Below are positions 18,924 through 27,894 of a stretch of DNA of 64,000 nt, piece by piece. Source of the stretch: Rhodobacteraceae bacterium bin131 (GTDB taxonomy: Bacteria; Pseudomonadota; Alphaproteobacteria; Rhodobacterales; Rhodobacteraceae); contig MPNP01000003.1 of assembly GCA_002239085.1 (NCBI GenBank), positions 27,501-91,500 on the forward strand, read 5' to 3'. Under the pieces are notes generated by a model. The model worked only from the letters and a program-made list of their open reading frames with translations, made no database searches and was not told where the DNA came from. The stretch's first letter is position 1, and every line of letters starts with the position of its first letter. The position numbers were made by a program, and so were the translations under genes.

Positions 18924-19778
18924 ATGGAATCTGAGATACAAGATACACCAACCAAAGGGTCATGGTTAGCGCGCGTGAGACGTAAAATATTCCCCAAAAA
19001 AGAAAAGCCCTTGGTGGCAGTCATTCGCTTGGAGGGAATCATTGCCGCGAGTGCAACGGTTCGCCAAAATCAAATCAGTGATCATACACTTGAACCCATT
19101 ATTGGAAAGGCATTCAAAAAGGGTAAACCTAGAGCCGTTGCGTTGGTGATCAATTCCCCTGGCGGGTCACCCGTGCAAAGTGCTTTGATTGCCAGCCGGA
19201 TAAGAAACTTGGCTAAAGAGAAAAGTATTCCTGTCTATACGTTTATTGAAGATGTGGCCGCTTCAGGGGGGTACTGGCTAGCCGCTGCCGGTGACGAAAT
19301 CTACACCGACCCAAGTTCAATCGTTGGCTCAATCGGGGTTATCTCATCAAGTTTCGGTTTTACCGACTTAATCAAGAAAATCGGGGTTGAAAGAAGAGTT
19401 CACACGGCGGGTAAAAATAAGAATATCCTTGATCCATTTCTTCCAGAAAATCAAGATGATATTGATATACTCAAGGGTATTCAAACCGAGATTCATAACC
19501 AATTCATTGACTATGTCAAAGACCGTAGAGGTGATAAAATACAAGATGAGACTGTGTTCACGGGTCAGTTCTGGACAGGCACAAAGGCCATTGAAATGGG
19601 TCTTGCTGACCAAATCGGCCATCTTGCTCCAACAATGAAGGCAAAATTCGGAGAAAAGGTACGGTTCATGCACTACACCAAGAAAAAGAAATTTTTATCT
19701 TCCCTTAGCTCCCAACTAGCCGAAGCATTGCTTGGTGTCCTCAAATCCGAAGCGCTTTGGGCTCGTTACGGTCGTTAA
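18924..19778 (+). CDS. sohB: S49-family peptidase (SohB/SppA-like)
   Basis: Serine peptidase of the signal-peptide-peptidase A family, 284 residues from ATG 18924, which has AGGA nine bases upstream; the track's TTG start has too short a spacer. The core carries VALVINSPGGSPVQSALIAS, the nucleophile Ser region VAASGGYWLAAA and the conserved VGSIGVISS; the Lys of GKNKNILDPF is the likely general base. Unlike SppA it has only one protease domain and no obvious N-terminal membrane segment, only a basic region (RRKIFPKKEK). Convergent with the next gene with a 6-base gap. Substrates unknown. Confidence 0.88.
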   Translation: MESEIQDTPTKGSWLARVRRKIFPKKEKPLVAVIRLEGIIAASATVRQNQISDHTLEPIIGKAFKKGKPRAVALVINSPGGSPVQSALIASRIRNLAKEKSIPVYTFIEDVAASGGYWLAAAGDEIYTDPSSIVGSIGVISSSFGFTDLIKKIGVERRVHTAGKNKNILDPFLPENQDDIDILKGIQTEIHNQFIDYVKDRRGDKIQDETVFTGQFWTGTKAIEMGLADQIGHLAPTMKAKFGEKVRFMHYTKKKKFLSSLSSQLAEALLGVLKSEALWARYGR

Positions 19779-19784
19779 TCGATC

Positions 19785-21290
19785 TTATTCTTTTTGGTTT
19801 TGGATTGCTGCTATTTCAGCCGTGATATCTTTTGTTTGACTGTACAATCTCTTGAAAAGAGGATATGTTTTCTCGTAAATGGGCTGCGATTGAGCGGTAA
19901 TCGATTGCTTAATCGGGTTCCATTGGGTTATATCTTCCTTTTTAACCCGGCCTAAGGCGAGTGCGGCTAAAAATGAATTTCCATAGGATGCTCCAAGGGA
20001 ATGCTTACAAATATGCTGATCAATGTTACACATGTCCGAAGTCGATTGAATCCAAGTATTGTTTTTTGTTCCTCCGCCAACAGCAATTACCTTGCTGGGA
20101 AATGCTCCCGCATCTTGATAGGTATCCAAAACCCATCGAGTTCCTGTTGCAATCCCTTCTAACAACGCCCGAAACATGTCAGCCCGACTATGGGTAAGAT
20201 TGAGTCCACAATACATTCCCCGAGCATTGGGGTCGTGAATCGGCGTTAATCCACCAGAGAAGTAGGGCAGAAATAGCAAGCCATTTGCACCCGATGGTGA
20301 TTGGGAGGCTTCAGCTTCAAGCCGTGAAAATATATCCTGAGTTGACAAATCTTTGGCAAAACGGTCTTTAAACCAGTGTGTTAGGGTTCCCGCCGTTGGT
20401 ACACTTGCCATTACTGCAAACTGGTTATGAAACAGCCACGGTGCATACCAAAGCTGAGGATTGGATTTTTTCTCATTTTCAAGCTCAATTATGAAAATGG
20501 TTGAACCATACATCATCATCATGTCACCATTATCCTGAACTCCGATACTAACGGCTTCAGCCGCGGCATCAATTGTTCCACATGTGACAGGAGTTCCGGG
20601 CATCAGCCCTGTTTTCTCGGCAGCCTTTGGTGTTAAAGTGCCAATGATATCACTAGACCAAGCAAGTTTAGGTAACATGTCTAGGGGTATTTCGCTTGAG
20701 AGTTCATCGGTCCAGTCAAGGCGAGTAATATCATACCAAGGAGCAAAATTGACGGCAGTAAAATGGTCAATCACATATTCTCCAGTCAGCTGATAAACAA
20801 CGTAACTCGTTGAAGTGAGAATTTTTGAAGTCTGGCGCCAGAGGTCAGGATGGGTTTGTTTAAACCACAAGGCTTTTGGCCCTGTAGACTGAGTTGTCAA
20901 TGCATTACCACATTGTCGGAATATTCTATCGCCACCGATTTGTTCTGTGAGTTCCTTAATTTGGGATGTTGAACGAGTGTCAACGCCGTAAAGAATCCCA
21001 TTAGTGAGAGGGTGCCCTTCTTGATTGACCGGTAGCATACATGGTCCAATCGCTGAAGTTGCTATTCCAATAATTTGTTTTGGGTCAATATCAGAAGAGT
21101 GAAGCAGTTTATTGGCAATAAACACAAAGTCATCCCACCAATCCTCATTGGGTCGATGCTCTGCCCAACCGGGGTGGGGTACAATAAGCTTGTGAGGTTT
21201 TGATGCCGAGGCAATGACGTGTCCATGTAGATCCGCAATGACCCCTTTGGTTTCATAAGTGCCGATATCAATCCCTAAAGTATATTCCAT
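19785..21290 (-). CDS. FGGY-family carbohydrate kinase
   Basis: ATP-dependent sugar or polyol kinase, 501 residues from ATG 21290; the TTG five codons earlier is less likely. N-terminal phosphate loop LGIDIGTYETKGVIAD, substrate region PGWAEHRPNEDWWDD, a central GTIDAAAEAVSIG and the C-terminal adenosine motif VIAVGGGTKNN identify the family. It is closer to xylulokinase-like members than to glycerol kinase, whose start usually reads LDQGTTSSR. It is the only sugar/polyol kinase in the window, so a role in glycerol phosphorylation next to the glp locus is possible but unproven. Confidence 0.87.
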   Translation of the reverse strand: MEYTLGIDIGTYETKGVIADLHGHVIASASKPHKLIVPHPGWAEHRPNEDWWDDFVFIANKLLHSSDIDPKQIIGIATSAIGPCMLPVNQEGHPLTNGILYGVDTRSTSQIKELTEQIGGDRIFRQCGNALTTQSTGPKALWFKQTHPDLWRQTSKILTSTSYVVYQLTGEYVIDHFTAVNFAPWYDITRLDWTDELSSEIPLDMLPKLAWSSDIIGTLTPKAAEKTGLMPGTPVTCGTIDAAAEAVSIGVQDNGDMMMMYGSTIFIIELENEKKSNPQLWYAPWLFHNQFAVMASVPTAGTLTHWFKDRFAKDLSTQDIFSRLEAEASQSPSGANGLLFLPYFSGGLTPIHDPNARGMYCGLNLTHSRADMFRALLEGIATGTRWVLDTYQDAGAFPSKVIAVGGGTKNNTWIQSTSDMCNIDQHICKHSLGASYGNSFLAALALGRVKKEDITQWNPIKQSITAQSQPIYEKTYPLFKRLYSQTKDITAEIAAIQNQKE

Positions 21291-21601
21291 ACATTTTCTC
21301 TTCAATTACTCAACAAGATAAGACTGATGAATTCAGCTCCGATAAATCCGATTTTAAGGTATTGAATTCATAATTCCAAAGCAAAAAATTAATCAATGAT
21401 GAACACAGTGATTAAGCGGTAATCATGCAGTCAGCTATTGTTAATAAAACTGTTTTTGTTTGCCAATGGAAGAATTGTGAATAGCAGTTTATGAAATTAT
21501 TTTCATACACTATTCTAATATAAGAATAGGGCTAGCAACGTACTCGGCATATTAACCTTAAATTACAATGACTTAAATCCGACTTGAAGGATAGGCGTGA
21601 G
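21291..21601. other. intergenic region between FGGY kinase and SDR gene
   Basis: About 310 bases with divergent promoters expected. No gene was seen. Two adjacent inverted repeats stand out: TATGAAA/TTTCATA (21490-21507, 4-base loop) and CTATTCT/AGAATAG (21510-21529, 6-base loop). They lie nearer the plus-strand SDR-uvrC unit and may be operator sites or overlap its promoter. Confidence 0.4.
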
Positions 21602-22411
21602 ATGAATCAAGAACAGAAAGACAAGACATCTAAGCAAGCAGCTTTAATAACGGGTGGCGCGATTCGGCTTGGCAAGAAAATGGCTTTAGCGTTGGCCGGC
21701 CGAGGTTATGATATTGCCCTCCACTATCATAAGTCACGTGATGAAGTCACGAAAACTCAAGAAGAATTATCACAATTGGGTGTTAAGGTTGTTACCCTCC
21801 AGGCAGACCTTACTGATGACCAAGAGATAATTGAATTGATTCCCCGCACAGTTCAAGCATTGAAAACTCCAATCAATCTGTTGGTAAATAACGCCTCAAT
21901 TTTCAAAAATGACTCAATTGAAAATGCGACACTAGAGAGTTGGGATGAACACATCTCAACTAACCTGAAAGCCCCATTCTTCTTAACTCGTGATTTTGTC
22001 AACCAATTGCCAATGGTAGATGTTGAAGATACTGGCACACCGTTATCTTCAGGTTTAGTTGTCAATATAGTTGACCAACGCGTGCTGAAACCAACGCCTT
22101 ATTTCGCCACTTACACAGTAGCGAAAATGGCTTTGTGGTCACTGACCCGATCAGCGGCGATTGCACTTGCTCCTAAAGTTAGGATCAATGCAATTGGTCC
22201 TGGGCCAACAATTAAGGCCAAAAATCAAAGTCTTTCGCATTATAATAATCAACGGTTCAACACAATTCTTCGTCGGGGATCAAATCCCAATGAAGTTGTC
22301 GCAGCATTAAACTACTTGATTGACGCACATTCTGTAACCGGGCAATTGATCTGCCCTGATGGGGGACAGCATTTAACATGGAATCCCAAGTATAATGGTG
22401 AGGACTATTAA
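21602..22411 (+). CDS. FolM/pteridine-reductase-like short-chain dehydrogenase
   Basis: NADPH-dependent SDR of 269 residues starting at ATG 21602 with AAGGA upstream. The cofactor motif TGGAIRLGKKMA has Arg at the position used by pteridine reductases and FolM for NADPH, NNAS is VNNASIF, and the catalytic pair is in YTVAK. A role in dihydromonapterin or pterin reduction is likely by family. It lies 37 bases before uvrC and starts a run of co-oriented genes (uvrC, pgsA, moaD, moaE), an order I recall from other alphaproteobacteria. Confidence 0.8.
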   Translation: MNQEQKDKTSKQAALITGGAIRLGKKMALALAGRGYDIALHYHKSRDEVTKTQEELSQLGVKVVTLQADLTDDQEIIELIPRTVQALKTPINLLVNNASIFKNDSIENATLESWDEHISTNLKAPFFLTRDFVNQLPMVDVEDTGTPLSSGLVVNIVDQRVLKPTPYFATYTVAKMALWSLTRSAAIALAPKVRINAIGPGPTIKAKNQSLSHYNNQRFNTILRRGSNPNEVVAALNYLIDAHSVTGQLICPDGGQHLTWNPKYNGEDY

Positions 22412-22448
22412 CCAATTGATTCAATTTAAGGTGTAGGGGCTAATCGCA

Positions 22449-24338
22449 ATGACTCAACCAAATCCTGAAACGTCCGAAATTCCTTTTGAGGAAAATCCGA
22501 GTTCGGGATTAAGTGGAATTGAATGTATTCGTCATTATGTCACCCAACTTGATGATAGTCCAGGAGTTTATCGGATGTTAGGGGCAAAGGGAGAGGTGCT
22601 TTATGTTGGTAAAGCACGCCATTTAAACAACCGGGTGCGAAGTTATTTGAATCCAGCAAGTATGGGCCAACGGATTGAGCGAATGGTTCATAAGACGACG
22701 TCTATGATGTTTCTTTCCACCAAGACCGAAGCAGAGGCCTTGCTATTAGAGCAAAATTTAATCAAGCAACTTAAACCTGTCTATAATGTCTTGCTCCGTG
22801 ATGATAAAAGTTTCCCAACGATATTTCTATCGCATCACCCTTATCCTCAAATCAGAAAACATCGGGGCCGCAAAGAAAAAAAAGGAACTCATTATGGACC
22901 CTTTGCCTCAACTCGTGCAGTCAATAATACCATCAATCAATTACAAAAAATATTCCTTATTCGAGATTGCTCAGATGCAACATTTAACAATCGCACTCGA
23001 CCCTGCCTACAATATCAGATCAAACGATGCTCAGCCCCCTGTGTCGGCTATATCAATAGCGATGAATACGCCCGAACCGTTGCAAATGTCAGAAGTTTTT
23101 TATCGGGCAAAACGTCACGCATACAAAAGCAACTGGCCGACCAAATGGATTATTCAGCACGCCACTTGGAATTTGAGAAAGCTGCGGCATTGCGTGACCG
23201 GATCCAAGCATTGACTCAAATTCAATCAGTTCAAGGAGTTAACCCCCAGTCCGTTAAAGAAGCCGATGTGGTCGGTTTGTATAGAGAAGGGAGCTTTGCC
23301 TGTGTACAAGTCTTCTTTTTCCGGGCCAATCAAAATTGGGGAAATAAGTCTTTCTTTCCGAAAACAGGGGAGGGAGCTCTCGAAGATGAAATCCTGCAAG
23401 CCTTTATTGGCCAGTTTTACAATAATAATGCTCCACCTAGGGAAGTTATTTTGTCGCATGAAATTGAAGATCCAGATTTGATTGCTCCCATACTGAGTGA
23501 AAAACTTGGTCGTAAGGTTAAATTGACTATCCCTCGACGAGGTGAAAAAGCCATGCTTGTAGAGAATGCAGTTCGTAATGCCAAAGAGGTTTTGCTGAGG
23601 CAACTATCAGAAATGGCCAACCAAAAGCGTCTCTTAACCAAATTGGCTCAATCCTTTAACTTGCCAAACACGCCAAAGAAAATTGAAGTTTACGATAATT
23701 CGCATATTCAGGGAGCATATCAATATGGAACAATGATTGCTGTCGGGATGGAAGGTTATCTCAAATCTTCTTACCGAAAATTTAAAATCAAAAATTCTGA
23801 ACTATCACCTGGTGATGACTATGGTATGATGCGTGAAGTATTCACCCGGCGATTTAAAAAGCTCATGGAGGAAACTCCTTCTGAAGGAGAAAACGATTGG
23901 CCCGATTTAGTCATTATTGACGGTGGAAAAGGTCAGCTCCAAGCAGTAAGGCAAACTTTAGAACAAATTGGAGTCGGTGAAATTAATCTAGTGAGTGTCG
24001 CAAAAGGAGCAAATCGGCAACAGGATATTGAAACTATTCATTTTACTGATGCACCTAAAATGCAGTTAGACAAAAATGATCCTGTACTTTTTTTTATTCA
24101 AAGAATGCGCGATGAAGCGCACCGGTTTGCTATCGGAACCCATCGAAGTGCTAGAAGTAAGGCGATGAAAACATCCTCGCTAGAGAGAATTCCGGGAGTC
24201 GGAGCAAAGCGAAGAAGGGCATTGTTATCTCATTTTGGTTCACCCAAGGCGGTTGCAAGTGCCGCATTAGACGACCTCAAAGCGGTTGAGGGGATTTCCG
24301 GCCAACTGGCAGAGGTGATTTATGACCATTTTCGCTAA
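22449..24338 (+). CDS. uvrC: excinuclease ABC subunit C UvrC
   Basis: Nucleotide-excision repair nuclease of 629 residues, normal length. Domains in order: GIY-YIG 3'-incision domain (DSPGVYRMLGAKGEVLYVGK, about residues 35-55), Cys-rich segment (CLQYQIKRCSAPCVGYI), UVR/UvrB-binding coiled coil (LEFEKAAALRDRIQAL), RNase H-like 5'-incision domain (IEVYDNSHIQGAYQYGTMIA, LVIIDGGKGQL) and C-terminal tandem HhH (LERIPGVGAKRRRALLSHFGS). All catalytic regions look intact. Confidence 0.97.
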   Translation: MTQPNPETSEIPFEENPSSGLSGIECIRHYVTQLDDSPGVYRMLGAKGEVLYVGKARHLNNRVRSYLNPASMGQRIERMVHKTTSMMFLSTKTEAEALLLEQNLIKQLKPVYNVLLRDDKSFPTIFLSHHPYPQIRKHRGRKEKKGTHYGPFASTRAVNNTINQLQKIFLIRDCSDATFNNRTRPCLQYQIKRCSAPCVGYINSDEYARTVANVRSFLSGKTSRIQKQLADQMDYSARHLEFEKAAALRDRIQALTQIQSVQGVNPQSVKEADVVGLYREGSFACVQVFFFRANQNWGNKSFFPKTGEGALEDEILQAFIGQFYNNNAPPREVILSHEIEDPDLIAPILSEKLGRKVKLTIPRRGEKAMLVENAVRNAKEVLLRQLSEMANQKRLLTKLAQSFNLPNTPKKIEVYDNSHIQGAYQYGTMIAVGMEGYLKSSYRKFKIKNSELSPGDDYGMMREVFTRRFKKLMEETPSEGENDWPDLVIIDGGKGQLQAVRQTLEQIGVGEINLVSVAKGANRQQDIETIHFTDAPKMQLDKNDPVLFFIQRMRDEAHRFAIGTHRSARSKAMKTSSLERIPGVGAKRRRALLSHFGSPKAVASAALDDLKAVEGISGQLAEVIYDHFR

Positions 24339-24353
24339 AGTTATGAGTTACAA

Positions 24354-24947
24354 ATGAACCAGCCTCATTCAATGATCACATTCCCAACTTACCTGACTAT
24401 TTTTAGGCTGCTGGCGATTGGGGTCATCGCACTAGGTTTCTTGGTTCTTAGTCGACCACTTGCCGATATTATTGCCTTGGTTGTTTTTTTTGTGGCGGCC
24501 ATAACCGATTTTTTTGATGGTTTGATTGCCCGAAAGTTTAAGCTTGAATCAATTCTCGGCAAGATTTTAGATCCCATCAGTGATAAAATCCTAGTGTTAA
24601 TCGCATTCTTGCTGATTATTGCATTTTATGACCTTCCTAACTGGATAATTATACCCGTGGGAATCATCTTTTTTAGAGAGCTATTCATTACCGGGTTAAG
24701 GGAATTTCTTGCATCGCGAAACTTATCTATTGGTGTCAGCTTTGTCGCCAAACTAAAAACTTTACTGCAAATGCTAACGATCAATGTCATTTTTATTTCA
24801 GGCATCACTGTAGGTGGCTCTAATTTAGGCCAATCTCCACTCTTGGAATTGATTTGCATTGCGTTGATTTGCGTATCAGCCATGCATACATTGTTCACGG
24901 GTTGGTTGTATTTTGTTAAGGGCATTCAAATTTTGGAAAAGAGTTAA
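24354..24947 (+). CDS. pgsA: CDP-diacylglycerol-glycerol-3-phosphate phosphatidyltransferase PgsA
   Basis: Integral membrane enzyme (197 residues) making phosphatidylglycerophosphate, the precursor of phosphatidylglycerol. The CDP-alcohol phosphotransferase motif D-x2-DG-x2-AR-x8-G-x3-D is readable as DFFDGLIARKFKLESILGKI followed by LDPISDK. About four to five membrane segments. Lies 15 bases after uvrC, a common bacterial pairing, and its stop overlaps the moaD start by one base. Confidence 0.95.
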   Translation: MNQPHSMITFPTYLTIFRLLAIGVIALGFLVLSRPLADIIALVVFFVAAITDFFDGLIARKFKLESILGKILDPISDKILVLIAFLLIIAFYDLPNWIIIPVGIIFFRELFITGLREFLASRNLSIGVSFVAKLKTLLQMLTINVIFISGITVGGSNLGQSPLLELICIALICVSAMHTLFTGWLYFVKGIQILEKS

Positions 24948-25195
24948 TGGTCAGAGTATTGTATTTTTCATGGATCAGGGAGAGGGTTGGAGTTAACCAT
25001 GAGGTGATTGATACCAATGCTCAAACCGTCAGGAAGCTTGTTGAAGAACTAAAACAAAGAGATGAACGGTACAGTTTTGCTTTTTCTGACCTCTCATCGG
25101 TAAGGGTTGCTATTGATCAGAATATGGGTGACTTTGAATCTGACATCACCCAAGCCAAAGAGATCGCTCTATTTCCACCAATGACGGGTGGTTAG
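24947..25195 (+). CDS. moaD: molybdopterin synthase small subunit MoaD
   Basis: Ubiquitin-like sulfur carrier of 82 residues ending in the required Gly-Gly (FPPMTGG), whose C-terminus becomes a thiocarboxylate that donates sulfur to molybdopterin precursor. LYFSWIRERVGV is the usual N-terminal strand. TAATG overlap with pgsA and overlap with moaE indicate coupled translation. Confidence 0.94.
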   Translation: MVRVLYFSWIRERVGVNHEVIDTNAQTVRKLVEELKQRDERYSFAFSDLSSVRVAIDQNMGDFESDITQAKEIALFPPMTGG

Positions 25196-25652
25196 ATTGA
25201 AGATTTCGATTCAAAAAGCTCCATTTCATATTGCTGATGAGCAACAAATGCTTCAAGCTGCCAATCCTCACGTAGGAGCAATTGTCAGTTTTACAGGTGT
25301 TGTACGAAATAATCAGCACAACACCCTCAAGGAATTATTTATTGAGCATTATCCAGGAATGACCGAATCAGCTCTGAGGAAAATGGCACAGAGAGCCATA
25401 GCACGTTGGAACCTTGACGGATGCACTGTAATTCATCGGGTGGGTAGTCTTCTTCCTGGAGAAGATATTGTTCTTGTAATCACGGCATCTAGCCATCGTC
25501 AGGAGGCGTTTAATGCAGCTGAGTTTATGATGGATTACCTCAAATCAAAGGCACCATTCTGGAAAAAAGAAATCGCACTTGATGGTGCTGAATGGGTTGC
25601 CAGTCAAACCCATGATGAAGTTGCCTTAGACAGGTGGAACGAACTAGGGTAA
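25188..25652 (+). CDS. moaE: molybdopterin synthase catalytic subunit MoaE
   Basis: Large subunit (about 151-154 residues) that adds two sulfurs to precursor Z with MoaD. Visible MoaE motifs: GAIVSFTGVVRNNQ, LFIEHYPGMTESAL, VIHRVGSLLPGEDIVLV and the Lys-rich DYLKSKAPFWKKE active region. No ATG is available; GTG 25188 or TTG 25197 is the start, both close to or overlapping the moaD stop. Last gene of this operon. Confidence 0.94.
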   Translation: MVRLKISIQKAPFHIADEQQMLQAANPHVGAIVSFTGVVRNNQHNTLKELFIEHYPGMTESALRKMAQRAIARWNLDGCTVIHRVGSLLPGEDIVLVITASSHRQEAFNAAEFMMDYLKSKAPFWKKEIALDGAEWVASQTHDEVALDRWNELG

Positions 25653-25680
25653 GAGGCCACCTAGATTAAAGAGATTACAA

Positions 25681-26013
25681 CTATTCATGCTTCGTGAGTT
25701 CAAAAATGCGGTCTTTGAGTTCATAAAGTTGACTTTGCAGTCTTCTGTTTTCCTCAAGATAAGCAACATTTTGCTGATTAAGTTCTTCGATTCTCGCTTC
25801 TAATGCGGCTTTTTCTTGCTGTAAATTCATTTTCTCTTGCTCAGTCTGCAGTTCAATCTGATTGATATAATTATTTAGGTTTTTTACGATATGGTCATCT
25901 TCACTTAAGCGAGGACGAAATAGTTTTGAGTAGAGTTTTTCGCCAAGCCAACCAAAAGCTATCAGCACTAACCCGACGACTATAACAAACACTATGAGTT
26001 CAACCCTATTCAC
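25681..26013 (-). CDS. small membrane-anchored coiled-coil protein
   Basis: Unrecognised 110-residue protein with GTG start. Residues 5-27 form one membrane segment (ELIVFVIVVGLVLIAFGWLG), and residues 50-110 are a strongly charged heptad-like coiled coil (EQEKMNLQQEKAALEARIEE). Topology suggests a single anchor with a cytoplasmic or periplasmic rod. It follows the OmpA-like gene by 20 bases in the same direction, so the two may act together at the envelope. Function not assignable. Confidence 0.7.
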   Translation of the reverse strand: MNRVELIVFVIVVGLVLIAFGWLGEKLYSKLFRPRLSEDDHIVKNLNNYINQIELQTEQEKMNLQQEKAALEARIEELNQQNVAYLEENRRLQSQLYELKDRIFELTKHE

Positions 26014-26033
26014 GCTGACTAGCCTATTCTAAA

Positions 26034-27890
26034 TTAATTTTTATCATTATTAATCATGGGTTCAATTACAATCCGTCGGTTTTGAGCGCGCCCTTCTTTA
26101 GTAATATTGCTTACGATTGGATATAATTCACCATAACCGACGGCGACAAAATTATCAATGGGAACACCTGCAAGACTTATCGCAAATAATACCGCATTTG
26201 CTCGATCTTGACTGAGTTGAAGATTGCGGTTGGAATTACCTGAACTGTCTGTGTGGCCGCCGATTTCCCATTTAAAGTGAGCACAATCCTTCAGAGTCGG
26301 TACGATTGCTAGAATAATGGATTCAGTGGATTCATTGATAGCAACTGAACCGGAATCAAAAGTTATTTTCTGATTATCAAGAACCTGATTTAATCCATCT
26401 AAACATTCCTCAATTGTAGGTAAATTAACCGCAAATATGCTCGTATCAACGACGACATTGATTGAGTAGTTATCACGTCCAAGTTTGGAGTTCAACTCAG
26501 CAATAATCTGATCTAAGCTTTCTTGTGAAGCCGATGTTCCATTGATGAATAGGGAATTAGTATGAATTAGCACTTCACCTTCATATAACAAATCCAGAGC
26601 TTGCATTCCCGCAACTAGCAAGTTGAAATTAATTGGTGGGGCATTGGTATCAACAGTTAAAAAATTACCGATTTGTTGAGGTAACAGTTCTGAATCAACC
26701 ATACTGATAATCATTTCTCGTGAAAGGGCATCGCTTGCCGTTCCATTAATTGATATAAGACCTTCAACGCCTTTCAAAACCCTGAGGTCATAAAGTTGTT
26801 CAAATTCTTGATTACTGTCGGCAGCAATCACTTGTAATGTGAATTCTTCGCTGACCGCATTTTGCGCGGATTGTGTGATTTCAATGATTTGCGTATCGCT
26901 AAAATTCATTGGAGTTGTAATCAAAACTGATGTGTCAGAGACGGTGAGGCTAATTCCATCTTTTGCGACCAGAACTTCAACAAGGTTGGTCAGGGTTTGT
27001 ACCCAGTTCTCCGTGGGTTGCCCCAATGCCAGCAAGCAATTGACATCATCTTTGTTTAATTGTTCAGCGAGTTTCGAATTGAGCTGCTCTAATTGCTCTG
27101 GGGTTTCGGTATAGCAAGCCGTTAAATCATGCCCGTTACTGGCAAAGGAGATCTGAAACCGGTAGGGATTAATTCTTGGTAAAGGAGCGGTGATATCAAG
27201 GTTTAATTCAACTTCTGGTGGCTTGATATTATTAATTGTATTAATAGCACTTGTGGCTTGGCTTTGAGTATCGAAATAACTGGAAATTGCAATGGTATTT
27301 CCGGCCACAGAAATCACTCCCGAATCCAGAAGGCTGAATATTTCTGGGACGAATTCAATGGCAACAATTGATGCGGGTTCAAGTTCAATCTCTTTTGATT
27401 GAGTATAATCTAAAAGGGTGAGGCCAAGTTTTCGACTTTTCAGATTAGCAACAAAATTGGCATGAATTTCTTCGGTTGGAAATTGCCCAAAAATCAAAAC
27501 TTCCTGATTTTCCAGCAGAAACTCAAGATTATAATCTTGCGATTGTGTGTATGAATCGTGCTTAACTTCAATTTGGTCAACAATTTGTTGGGGGTTAATC
27601 ACTTGCCTCGCCGACGCGATGAAATGAAGGTAGTCAAATTGTTGCGGGGCAATTCCTGTGAAGACGACCTGACTACCGCTTGGTACGGCGGTAAGCCAAT
27701 GATTCTGCTGAGTTGCAATTAACTCATTAATTACTTTACGGGTATGACTTTCTTGATAGACAACGATAAATAAAGCAACCAAACTGACAAGTAGCAGGGC
27801 CAGGAAACAGTAAAGCAGTAGAAATTTGTGAGGAGTATTGAGGTACTCCACAAACTTTTGCTTCAATAAAATTTGAATATCTTTATTCAA
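26034..27890 (-). CDS. OmpA-family peptidoglycan-binding protein with long periplasmic region
   Basis: 618 residues. One N-terminal membrane segment (LLLYCFLALLLVSLVALFIVVY, residues about 20-41, not cleaved), a long middle region with several BON-like repeats (each with a GTASD..., GNTIA... or NGTSAS-type turn), and a C-terminal OmpA domain with GGHTDSSGNSNRNLQLSQDRA and GYGE...N-RRI, the peptidoglycan-binding signature. Likely anchors inner membrane to cell wall. No ATG is available near the N-terminus; TTG 27890 is the only reasonable start. Downstream of ubiA with a 4-base gap. Confidence 0.82.
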   Translation of the reverse strand: MNKDIQILLKQKFVEYLNTPHKFLLLYCFLALLLVSLVALFIVVYQESHTRKVINELIATQQNHWLTAVPSGSQVVFTGIAPQQFDYLHFIASARQVINPQQIVDQIEVKHDSYTQSQDYNLEFLLENQEVLIFGQFPTEEIHANFVANLKSRKLGLTLLDYTQSKEIELEPASIVAIEFVPEIFSLLDSGVISVAGNTIAISSYFDTQSQATSAINTINNIKPPEVELNLDITAPLPRINPYRFQISFASNGHDLTACYTETPEQLEQLNSKLAEQLNKDDVNCLLALGQPTENWVQTLTNLVEVLVAKDGISLTVSDTSVLITTPMNFSDTQIIEITQSAQNAVSEEFTLQVIAADSNQEFEQLYDLRVLKGVEGLISINGTASDALSREMIISMVDSELLPQQIGNFLTVDTNAPPINFNLLVAGMQALDLLYEGEVLIHTNSLFINGTSASQESLDQIIAELNSKLGRDNYSINVVVDTSIFAVNLPTIEECLDGLNQVLDNQKITFDSGSVAINESTESIILAIVPTLKDCAHFKWEIGGHTDSSGNSNRNLQLSQDRANAVLFAISLAGVPIDNFVAVGYGELYPIVSNITKEGRAQNRRIVIEPMINNDKN

Positions 27891-27894
27891 GGTT

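Noticed and set aside
19785-21290. Naming the FGGY kinase glpK
   Set aside because: Its N-terminal motif and overall pattern are not those of glycerol kinase, and it is outside the glp operon.
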